Shown piece after piece: positions 31,551-42,468 of a stretch of 64,000 nt of DNA. A program made the position numbers and the translations under genes. This DNA comes from Theocolax elegans (taxonomy: Eukaryota > Arthropoda > Insecta > Hymenoptera > Cerocephalidae). The notes beneath the pieces were generated by a model that saw only the letters and a list, made by a program, of their open reading frames with translations, was not told where the DNA came from and made no database searches. The stretch lies in NCBI GenBank assembly GCA_026168455.1, contig CM047426.1, forward strand, positions 38,622,175 through 38,686,174, written 5' to 3'. The stretch's first letter is position 1. Every line of letters starts with the position of its first letter.

Positions 31551-34445
31551 TATTAAAATTAATTGTAAAATTTTTTAAACCTTAACACATGTAAGGAATA
31601 CTTTTATTATATTTAATAAAATAATATTAATTAGTGGATAAGCCATCGTTATTAATTCTTATTCATATGTATCAAATGTAAATATCATTTTGATAGTCAC
31701 GTTGGTTTTTGAACAATTTTAAACAAATAATAATGTTAATTAAGTGGTTAATTTATAGTTCTCCATCCTTATAACTATTTGATAACTATTTACATGTTTA
31801 TAAAACTACTATGTTTTTAGTTCCATGACAAGCGTAAAATTCATTATGAAATTTCGTGAAATACACATATAGAAATATTATTTAAAAGGATACAATAATG
31901 TTAATTAATCAGGAGAATATCACATCTCCGGGAAACGGATCTTTACCAAACTCTAGGATATGCTTACTACTATAAAAATACAAAGAAAACCAGAGTTTTA
32001 GACTCTAACGCTCTTTTTACAATAGGTATAAGCAAATAATTAAAAATTACGCCAAAAAAGTCCTTGACTTTGACAACATATAACTCAAAAACAACATAAG
32101 TTAACAGAAGTATGGAAAAACTAAAAAAAAAAGAAGACAATTTGGCCAAAAAAATCAGCAAATCTTTGAATTCAAAATAGTCATCAAAATACCGTTAAAT
32201 TTTTTTTCTTTCATAACCTTCGACCAAATCAAAATAACTTAGATCTTTTTTTTAAATCCAGTCGATCTCAGCTTTCCTCTGAATTTGAGTTTGGAAGCCT
32301 ATATTTATTTGTTTCCGAGTTATAAGCAATCAAAGTCAAGGGTTTTTTCGAGGAGATATTTCGTTATTTGTATCTATCGTAAAAAAGAGCGCTAGACTCT
32401 AAAACTCTGGCTTTCTTTATATTTTTATATTTTCTTTTATTTTACTTTTCTATATATATAGCCGCAGAACATCGAGCTGGCGTCGCGGTTCATCTTGCGT
32501 CAGGCGTCTATGGTAAGATCTCCAGTTCCTTACTGAGGAGTCCAAGCTGGAGATCGAGGACGAAACGCCTTTAATTATTTTAAAAGGCCGTACTCTGGGA
32601 AATTCCACCAACCATAGTGGACAAAGAGTACGATAGGCCTGCTTTAATCTAAAATAAAGCATTTAGTTCGGAGAGACCGATATTATATAATTTACACATA
32701 TAAATATCACCGAACGATAAATTCATTTTATTTCAAATAACTTGCGACTCGGTCTAATACGTCGCACTCTGGCTGGTGGCTTTTCCCACCACCAGATGGA
32801 GACGACTATCTCTCTACACTCACAAATATTTTTAATATAGATATATATATATACACTACCGGTCAATTGCTTTTGCCCACTTCGACTCAATTTTACCCGT
32901 TACAAAAAGTATCATAACTTGGGTAAAAATTGAGATAAATAATCGTTCGACAGCTCATTTAAAAGCTTGAAGCAAGGGCTTTTTAATGGTTTACCGTGGC
33001 TATTAAAATTAATTGTAAAATTTTTTAAACCTTAACACATGTAAGGAATACTTTTATTATATTTAATAAAATAATATTAATTAGTGGATAAGCCATCGTT
33101 ATTAATTCTTATTCATATGTATCAAATGTAAATATCATTTTGATAGTCACGTTGGTTTTTGAACAATTTTAAACAAATAATAATGTTAATTAAGTGGTTA
33201 ATTTATAGTTCTCCATCCTTATAACTATTTGATAACTATTTACATGTTTATAAAACTACTATGTTTTTAGTTCCATGACAAGCGTAAAATTCATTATGAA
33301 ATTTCGTGAAATACACATATAGAAATATTATTTAAAAGGATACAATAATGTTAATTAATCAGGAGAATATCACATCTCCGGGAAACGGATCTTTACCAAA
33401 CTCTAGGATATGCTTACTACTATAAAAATACAAAGAAAACCAGAGTTTTAGACTCTAACGCTCTTTTTACAATAGGTATAAGCAAATAATTAAAAATTAC
33501 GCCAAAAAAGTCCTTGACTTTGACAACATATAACTCAAAAACAACATAAGTTAACAGAAGTATGGAAAAACTAAAAAAAAGAAGACAATTTGGCCAAAAA
33601 ATCAGCAAATCTTTGAATTCAAAATAGTCATCAAAATACCGTTAAATTTTTTTCTTTCATAACCTTCGACCAAATCAAAATAACTTAGATCTTTTTTTTA
33701 AATCCAGTCGATCTCAGCTTTCCTCTGAATTTGAGTTTGGAAGCCTATATTATTTGTTTCCGAGTTATAAGCAATCAAAGTCAAGGGTTTTTTCGAGGAG
33801 ATATTTCGTTATTTGTATCTATCGTAAAAAAGAGCGCTAGACTCTAAAACTCTGGCTTTCTTTATATTTTTATATTTTCTTTTATTTTACTTTTCTATAT
33901 ATATAGCCGCAGAACATCGAGCTGGCGTCGCGGTTCATCTTGCGTCAGGCGTCTATGGTAAGATCTCCAGTTCCTTACTGAGGAGTCCAAGCTGGAGATC
34001 GAGGACGAAACGCCTTTAATTATTTTAAAAGGCCGTACTCTGGGAAATTCCACCAACCATAGTGGACAAAGAGTACGATAGGCCTGCTTTAATCTAAAAT
34101 AAAGCATTTAGTTCGGAGAGACCGATATTATATAATTTACACATATAAATATCACCGAACGATAAATTCATTTTATTTCAAATAACTTGCGACTCGGTCT
34201 AATACGTCGCACTCTGGCTGGTGGCTTTTCCCACCACCAGATGGAGACGACTATCTCTCTACACTCACAAATATCTTTATAATATAGATATATATATATA
34301 TACACTACCGGTCAATTGCTTTTGCCCACTTCGACTCAATTTTACCCGTTACAAAAAGTATCATAACTTGGGTAAAAATTGAGATAAATAATCGTTCGAC
34401 AGCTCATTTAAAAGCTTGAAGCAAGGGCTTTTTAATGGTTTACCG
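31551..34445. repeat. 1.45-kb tandem duplication
   Basis: 31551-33000 and 33001-34445 are nearly identical, differing by a few bases and small A/T-run indels. Each unit holds an inverted-repeat element, a CTGGTGGTGGGAAAAG hairpin-like segment, and ends inside the terminal repeat of a Tc1/mariner-type foldback: the first unit stops after about 146 bp of that terminal repeat (32853-32998), whereas the second runs on into the complete foldback (34303-35361). GGC is shared at the breakpoint. No protein domain is visible in either unit. Confidence 0.9.
31970..32430. repeat. MITE-like imperfect inverted repeat (copy at 33420-33875)
   Basis: The left arm (about 31970-32095) and the right arm (about 32310-32430) are imperfect reverse complements; both contain GAGTTTTAGACTCTAACGC-like and CTTGACTTTGA words. 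The arms are about 120-150 bp, joined by AT-rich sequence. Length and shape suit a miniature inverted-repeat element. The second copy at 33420-33875 comes from the tandem duplication. Confidence 0.6.
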
Positions 34446-35361
34446 TGCCTATTTAAATTTTTTGTTTTTTAATGTTTTTATTATAAAAATCAAAATGTAT
34501 AAAATTCGGATTTTCTTGTTCGTCTTCATTTTAAAACTGCACTTCAACCAAACATCGGAAAATAATTTTATAAAAAAAATTGAAAAGCTTGAATCAAGAG
34601 CTTTCGAACGCACTATATTAACATTGTTTTAAAGTCCTTTTTACGTTTTGACTGGTGGTTTTCTTTTAAAACACGTCTTTTCTTCAACTTTATGTATCTC
34701 GGAAGGATTAAATTTAAAAAAAAAATGTCTAGGAGAAAAAATGTTTGATTTTATCTTAAGATTATGTACAAATTTTTTCAGATTGTTTAGAATTTTTTTT
34801 TTTAATTTGATAAATGAATTGATTATAAAGAATTTTCTAAACTATATATAACTATATAAATTAAAAAAAAAAATTCTAAACAATCTGAAAAAATTTGTAC
34901 ATAATCTTAAGATAAAATCAAACATTTTTTCTCCTAGACATTTTTTTTTTAAATTTAATCCTTCCGAGATACATAAAGTTGAAGAAAAGACGTGTTTTAA
35001 AAGAAAACCACCAGTCAAAACGTAAAAAGGACTTTAAAACAATGTTAATATAGTGCGTTCGAAAGCTCTTGATTCAAGCTTTCAATTTTTTTTATAAATT
35101 ATTTTCCGATGTTTGGTTGAAGTGCAGTTTTAAAATGAAGACGAACAAGAAAATCCGAATTTTATACATTTTGATTTTTATAATAAAAACATTAAAAAAC
35201 AAAAAATTTAAATAGGCACGGTAAACCATTAAAAAGCCCTTGCTTCAAGCTTTTAAATGAGCTGTCGAACGATTATTTATCTCAATTTTTACCCAAGTTA
35301 TGATACTTTTTGTAACGGGTAAAATTGAGTCGAAGTGGGCAAAAGCAATTGACCGGTAGTG
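34303..35361. mobile_element. Foldback element with Tc1/mariner-type ends, about 500-bp arms
   Basis: The element begins CACTACCGGTCAATTGC and ends with its reverse complement; TA lies directly outside both ends, as expected for Tc1/mariner target duplication. Arms 34303-34806 and 34862-35361 are almost perfect reverse complements, separated by about 55 bp. There is no transposase, so it is non-autonomous, and the nearly complete palindrome makes it a foldback rather than a simple MITE. Confidence 0.8.
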
Positions 35362-35800
35362 TATATTTCAAAATTATGTTGTTTCAAGAATAGATAATAT
35401 ATCTATTTTTTCCTTGCGCAAAAAAAGATGTAAATATAACTTGAAAGAATGTGTATTAGTTTACTCATTCCTGATAAAACTCATAAAATTTTTAAATGTG
35501 TACTCAATAATAATAACGGATCTAAAATCCAATGCTTTAAATACAGATGCAAAATTGTTTGAAGATAAAATAAATATTAATCAAATATATCATACACTTT
35601 TCCAAATATCCATATGATGATATATACAATGAGTTAAAAATTAAATACATTAATTATTACATTTTTAAGATAATTCTATTATAAACAGTAATGGCAAAAG
35701 AAAATTCAAATTTTAACCATGGCAATATAAAATACGAATTACAATTGAAAATTTTTTTAAAAATTATTAATTTAGGTGCATTTAATTTAAATATTTTTTC
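35362..35800 (+). mobile_element. Helitron-like repeat segment, interrupted
   Basis: This stretch matches 55850-56245 (GCGCAAAAAAA, then TAATAACGGATCTAAAAT, TATTATAAACAGTAATGGC and GCATTTAATTTAAATATTT). The 55.8-kb copy runs on without a break into a Helitron 3' end at 57022. Here the sequence is interrupted after AAATATTTTTT by the block starting CTGCCCTCCGG (35801). It is probably a fragment of the same Helitron-type repeat. Confidence 0.55.
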
Positions 35801-35878
35801 TGCCCTCCGGCCGGAAAGCAACAACTTCCCGGCCGCTGCGCGAATTGAAATTGCCGTTTTCCGGCAACGTCGAGCAGA

Positions 35879-36020
35879 AAAATAGTATACACACCTGGGC
35901 CAGTAAAAAAGAAAGCCTCAGATCACATGATCGTCCACCTCGGCTACGCCTCGGCCGACAATTACATGTGATCTGAGACATTTCTTATGTTACTGGCCAT
36001 GGTATGTAATATACTATTTA
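35879..36020. repeat. Inverted-repeat hairpin (also about 37755-37896 and 40190-40335)
   Basis: AATAGTATA...TATACTATT forms the outer arms, and inside them GGCCAGTAA (35898-35906) pairs with TTACTGGCC (35990-35998) and CTCAGATCACATG pairs with CATGTGATCTGAG. The loop is GC-rich with CCTCGGCTACGCCTCGGCC. The total is about 140 bp, MITE-sized. The copy at 40190 has extra single-base indels in the left arm only. Confidence 0.7.
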
Positions 36021-36741
36021 AATCAAAATTTCAAAACTGTATGGATATATAAGTGAGCAGATAATGTATATTTTATAACGGTAAGCGAGTTACCGATCAG
36101 GTGAGTAACCGAAAAGAGTATCGAGTATCGTGCGCGAGGACAGTAAAGAGATCGAGTTCGCGCGCACACGGCAACAACATCCTGTTGACAACTGCCGAGA
36201 GATTTTTAACGGTAAAAGGTGAAGAAAGACTGGTGCAATTAGTGTGTGGGTGTGAGGTTTTCTCCCCACCAATCTCCACGTCGGCGTTCGGAGCAGCACG
36301 GCCCATAGAAAGGGAGAAAGAAGGAAGCCAAGAGTCGACCGCCTTCCCGACCGTTGGAGTAAGAGAGAGATAAGCACGAGGCCGAGTTATCTCTCCTTTG
36401 CCCAGTCTTTTCCCGCCGAGGCGAGATATTTAGATACGCGGTAAGTGGTGCACCACATTTAGACCCGCGTGTCCGTCTAATATTTCGTGTCCCGATTTAC
36501 CTGGTACGGTCCAGGTGAGCAAGCGTTCCTCTTTTTCCCCCTCTCGTGACAAATCCCGTCCGGGTAGTCAGGGGACTGATTCTGTAACTGTATCGTTGGT
36601 GACATACAAAAATGTCTGTTTAAAGAAATTTTTTGATTGGCCGGGATGCTTTATATCACCTATTTCATTTAGTGATACAGTTATAGAATAAACCCCCTGG
36701 TCGGTGGTTCGCGGGAGCCACTTCACGAGAGAAAGCGCGCG

Positions 36742-36808
36742 TGACGTAGGAAGCTTATACGTCAGAGCTCCCTACGTCAAAGATACATACGTTACGCGGT
36801 GTGACGTA
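36742..36808. promoter_or_regulatory. Cluster of four CRE-like TGACGTA/TACGTCA sites
   Basis: TGACGTA at 36742, TACGTCA at 36758 and 36773, and TGACGTA at 36802 lie in 67 bp. TGACGT is the half-site of cAMP-response elements bound by CREB/ATF-type bZIP proteins. The cluster recurs at about 38618-38684 and 41053-41119 because of the triplication. It lies in a CpG-rich segment that could be the promoter (U3-like) part of an unidentified retroelement. No transcription start can be placed. Confidence 0.4.
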
Positions 36809-39769
36809 TATCTATCAGGTTAAGCAGCCGATCATTCCCGGATCGGTTGCTCGTAACTCGTCGGTTAATAGATTTTAACTAATTGTTTCCCGCTGACCTC
36901 GGGGGTCGTCATCGATACGACTCCCCGTAAATTGTTAACGTTAATTTATAGTTAATTTGTTAATATTCAATGTTAATTTAATAAATCGACTCAGCGAGAC
37001 GACCTTTCTCGCCGATTAACGTAAAATATCGATTGTTGATAGTGTTTTATCGGTTACTGTCCTATCGTACGAATACCGCCCTCCCGGTGTTTATCCTAGT
37101 TGGCAATTTTTGGGCATAGGGTCCTACACACGGTATCTAAGTTAAACGAGGTGTTGGCGTTGTTAACGGCATTGCACAGGGGGTCTATCAGACGGGGTTT
37201 TACGCGCGTAAAATCATTCGTACGCAGCGCAAAACAGATTTTACGCTAAAATTCAACGATTAGCGCCTGCGTTATCACTTTTAACTCATCCTTACAGTCG
37301 TTAAACGGAAATAAGCCGCGTTAACTACTGTTTTAACGATAATTATGTAGCCGCCTTGTTTAGGGGGCTACATAAACATCTTTCGTAAAACCATGTACGT
37401 AAGGTATTATACGTCATAATTATTTGTAAGCATAAGAAACGATTGAAGATTGAACAATAGATGGATATATGCGTAAATGCAGTTGTGCACACACACACAC
37501 ACACACGCATATATATATATTAAACTGAAAAAAATGCAGTCTAATGAAACATTAGTTAATTCAATAAAATAAAATTAAGAAATTTTTTTATATAATGGCA
37601 ATATAAAATACGAATTACAATTGAAAATTTTTTTAAAAATTATTAATTTAGGTGCATTTAATTTAAATATTTTTTCTGCCCTCCGGCCGGAAAGCAACAA
37701 CTTCCCGGCCGCTGCGCGAATTGAAATTGCCGTTTTCCGGCAACGTCGAGCAGAAAAATAGTATACACACCTGGGCCAGTAAAAAAGAAAGCCTCAGATC
37801 ACATGATCGTCCACCTCGGCTACGCCTCGGCCGACAATTACATGTGATCTGAGACATTTCTTATGTTACTGGCCATGGTATGTAATATACTATTTAAATC
37901 AAAATTTCAAAACTGTATGGATATATAAGTGAGCAGATAATGTATATTTTATAACGGTAAGCGAGTTACCGATCAGGTGAGTAACCGAAAAGAGTATCGA
38001 GTATCGTGCGCGAGGACAGTAAAGAGATCGAGTTCGCGCGCACACGGCAACAACATCCTGTTGACAACTGCCGAGAGATTTTTAACGGTAAAAGGTGAAG
38101 AAAGACTGGTGCAATTAGTGTGTGGGTGTGAGGTTTTCTCCCCACCAATCTCCACGTCGGCGTTCGGAGCAGCACGGCCCATAGAAAGGGAGAAAGAAGG
38201 AAGCCAAGAGTCGACCGCCTTCCCGACCGTTGGAGTAAGAGAGAGATAAGCACGAGGCCGAGTTATCTCTCCTTTGCCCAGTCTTTTCCCGCCGAGGCGA
38301 GATATTTAGATACGCGGTAAGTGGTGCACCACATTTAGACCCGCGTGTCCGTCTAATATTTCGTGTCCCGATTTACCTGGTACGGTCCAGGTGAGCAAGC
38401 GTTCCTCTTTTTCCCCCTCTCGTGACAAATCCCGTCCGGGTAGTCAGGGGACTGATTCTGTAACTGTATCGTTGGTGACATACAAAAATGTCTGTTTAAA
38501 GAAATTTTTTGATTGGCCGGGATGCTTTATATCACCTATTTCATTTAGTGATACAGTTATAGAATAAACCCCCTGGTCGGTGGTTCGCGGGAGCCACTTC
38601 ACGAGAGAAAGCGCGCGTGACGTAGGAAGCTTATACGTCAGAGCTCCCTACGTCAAAGATACATACGTTACGCGGTGTGACGTATATCTATCAGGTTAAG
38701 CAGCCGATCATTCCCGGATCGGTTGCTCGTAACTCGTCGGTTAATAGATTTTAACTAATTGTTTCCCGCTGACCTCGGGGGTCGTCATCGATACGACTCC
38801 CCGTAAATTGTTAACGTTAATTTATAGTTAATTTGTTAATATTCAATGTTAATTTAATAAATCGACTCAGCGAGACGACCTTTCTCGCCGATTAACGTAA
38901 AATATCGATTGTTGATAGTGTTTTATCGGTTACTGTCCTATCGTACGAATACCGCCCTCTCCGGTGTTTATCCTAGTTGGCAATTTTGGGCATAGGGTCC
39001 TACACACGGTATCTAAGTTAAACGAGGTGTTTGGCGTTGTTAACGGCATTGCACAGGGGGTCTATTCAGACTGGGTTTTACGCGCGTAAAATCATTCGTA
39101 CGCAGCGCAAAACAGATTTTACGCTAAAATTCAACGATTAGCGCCTGCGTTATCACTTTTAACTCATCCTTACAGTCGTTAAACGGAAATAAGCCGCGTT
39201 AACTACTGTTTTAACGATAAATTATGTAGCCGCCTTGTTTAGGGGGCTACATAAACATCTTTCGTAAAACCATGTACGTAAGTATTATACGTCATAATTA
39301 TTTGTAAGCATAAGAACGATTGAAGATTGAACAATAGATGGGATATATGCGTAAATGCAGTTGTGCACACACACACACACACGCATATATATATATATAA
39401 ACTGAAAAAAATGCAGTCTAATGAAACATTTAGTTAATTCAATAAAAATAAAAATTAAGAAATTTTTTTATATAATGTAAATATATATTTTGTAGCTTTA
39501 AATAAACTTTCTTTGTATCAAATAAAATAATTTTGATTAAAATTATTATTTAATTGTTTGTAAAATTAATATTTAAAATTTTGTTGAATTAAGTACATTT
39601 TTTTCGGAATATATGTACAACAATATACATATATAATATGCAACATATATATATATATATATATACATACAGTCATAACAATACCAATTGTAAGGAAAGT
39701 ATGTTAGAACAAATTTCCATTTATATAATTTTTTGTAAACATATTTATTAAAAATATAAATTTAGAAGA

Positions 39770-39952
39770 TTACTTCTTCCTAATATTCCTTCTAAATGAA
39801 TTTATTAATATTCCAAACGTTTGTTCAACTTTACAGCGAGTTTTACAGTGTTCCATTGTGTACACCATTTCCGGAGAGTTTTCAGGTGCATTATAGACTG
39901 GGGTTAATAAAATTGGTGATGGAGTATACCCACTATCACCTGAAAACAACAA
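39770..39952 (-). pseudogene. PIF/Harbinger transposase C-terminal fragment
   Basis: The 60-codon minus-strand frame reads GDSGYTPSPILLTPV, then HCKTRCKVEQTFGILINSFRR. GDSGY with the downstream R..VE..FG.L..RFR pattern is the end of the catalytic domain of Harbinger-type transposases (DDE_Tnp_4, as in HARBI1). The first Asp of the GDSGY box and the Glu of the VE box are present. Upstream parts of the transposase are missing, so it is a fragment. It lies about 75 bp from a Helitron-type 3' end. Confidence 0.7.
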
Positions 39953-42212
39953 TGACTTGTATTATATGACTATTCTGATTTTTAGTCTGTATTTATTATA
40001 CATTTTATGAAAATAATATATTATACTAGCATCCCCCGGCGTGGCTTCGTCCACGCCATTTTTTAAAATATTCATTTAGGTGCATTTAATTTAATATTTT
40101 TTTCTGCCCTCCCGGCCGGAAAAGCAAACACCTTCCACCGGCCGCTTGCGCGAATGAAATTGCCGTTTTTCCGGCAAACGTCGAGCAGAAAACTAGTATT
40201 ACACACTGGGCCAGTATAAAGAAAGCCTCAGATCACATGATCGGTCCACCTCGGCTACGCCTCGGCCGACAATTACATGTGATCTGAGACATTTCTTATG
40301 TTACTGGCCATGGTATGTAATATACTATTTAAATCAAAATTTCAAAACTGTATGGATATATAAGTGAGCAGATAATGTATATTTTATAACGGTAAGCGAG
40401 TTACCGATCAGGTGAGTAACCGAAAAGAGTATCGAGTATCGTGCGCGAGGACAGTAAAGAGATCGAGTTCGCGCGCACACGGCAACAACATCCTGTTGAC
40501 AACTGCCGAGAGATTTTTAACGGTAAAAGGTGAAGAAAGACTGGTGCAATTAGTGTGTGGGTGTGAGGTTTTCTCCCCACCAATCTCCACGTCGGCGTTC
40601 GGAGCAGCACGGCCCATAGAAAGGGAGAAAGAAGGAAGCCAAGAGTCGACCGCCTTCCCGACCGTTGGAGTAAGAGAGAGATAAGCACGAGGCCGAGTTA
40701 TCTCTCCTTTGCCCAGTCTTTTCCCGCCGAGGCGAGATATTTAGATACGCGGTAAGTGGTGCACCACATTTAGACCCGCGTGTCCGTCTAATATTTCGTG
40801 TCCCGATTTACCTGGTACGGTCCAGGTGAGCAAGCGTTCCTCTTTTTCCCCCTCTCGTGACAAATCCCGTCCGGGTAGTCAGGGGACTGATTCTGTAACT
40901 GTATCGTTGGTGACATACAAAAATGTCTGTTTAAAGAAATTTTTTGATTGGCCGGGATGCTTTATATCACCTATTTCATTTAGTGATACAGTTATAGAAT
41001 AAACCCCCTGGTCGGTGGTTCGCGGGAGCCACTTCACGAGAGAAAGCGCGCGTGACGTAGGAAGCTTATACGTCAGAGCTCCCTACGTCAAAGATACATA
41101 CGTTACGCGGTGTGACGTATATCTATCAGGTTAAGCAGCCGATCATTCCCGGATCGGTTGCTCGTAACTCGTCGGTTAATAGATTTTAACTAATTGTTTC
41201 CCGCTGACCTCGGGGGTCGTCATCGATACGACTCCCCGTAAATTGTTAACGTTAATTTATAGTTAATTTGTTAATATTCAATGTTAATTTAATAAATCGA
41301 CTCAGCGAGACGACCTTTCTCGCCGATTAACGTAAAATATCGATTGTTGATAGTGTTTTATCGGTTACTGTCCTATCGTACGAATACCGCCCTCTCCGGT
41401 GTTTATCCTAGTTGGCAATTTTGGGCATAGGGTCCTACACACGGTATCTAAGTTAAACGAGGTGTTTGGCGTTGTTAACGGCATTGCACAGGGGGTCTAT
41501 TCAGACTGGGTTTTACGCGCGTAAAATCATTCGTACGCAGCGCAAAACAGATTTTACGCTAAAATTCAACGATTAGCGCCTGCGTTATCACTTTTAACTC
41601 ATCCTTACAGTCGTTAAACGGAAATAAGCCGCGTTAACTACTGTTTTAACGATAAATTATGTAGCCGCCTTGTTTAGGGGGCTACATAAACATCTTTCGT
41701 AAAACCATGTACGTAAGTATTATACGTCATAATTATTTGTAAGCATAAGAACGATTGAAGATTGAACAATAGATGGGATATATGCGTAAATGCAGTTGTG
41801 CACACACACACACACACACGCATATATATATATATAAACTGAAAAAAATGCAGTCTAATGAAACATTTAGTTAATTCAATAAAAATAAAAATTAAGAAAT
41901 TTTTTTATATAATGTAAATATATATTTTGTAGCTTTAAATAAACTTTCTTTGTATCAAATAAAATAATTTTGATTAAAATTATTATTTAATTGTTTGTAA
42001 AATTAATATTTAAAATTTTGTTGAATTAAGTACATTTTTTTCGGAATATATGTACAACAATATACATATATATAATATGCAACATATATATATATATATA
42101 TATATATACATACAGTCATAACAATACCAATTGTAAGGAAAGTATGTTAGAACAAATTTCCATTTATATAATTTTTTGTAAACATATTTATTAAAAATAT
42201 AAATTTAGAAGA

Positions 42213-42395
42213 TTACTTCTTCCTAATATTCCTTCTAAATGAATTTATTAATATTCCAAACGTTTGTTCAACTTTACAGCGAGTTTTACAGTGTTCCATT
42301 GTGTACACCATTTCCGGAGAGTTTTCAGGTGCATTATAGACTGGGGTTAATAAAATTGGTGATGGAGTATACCCACTATCACCTGAAAACAACAA
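42213..42395 (-). pseudogene. PIF/Harbinger transposase fragment, second copy
   Basis: Identical in translation to 39770-39952, displaced by 2443 bp as part of the triplication. Same GDSGY and VEQTFG motifs. It is not an independent insertion. Confidence 0.7.
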
Positions 42396-42468
42396 TGACT
42401 TGTATTATATGACTATTCTGATTTTTAGTCTGTATTTATTATACATTTTATGAAAATAATATATTATA

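Noticed and set aside
31970..32161. Hydrophobic membrane-protein-like frame in the 1.45-kb unit
   Set aside because: It lies in the arm of an AT-rich inverted repeat; T-rich codons give Phe/Leu/Ile by composition.
36101..38249. 90- to 95-residue frames repeated in the triplicated unit
   Set aside because: They overlap each other on opposite strands in GC-rich DNA, lack domains and are conserved only because of the duplication.
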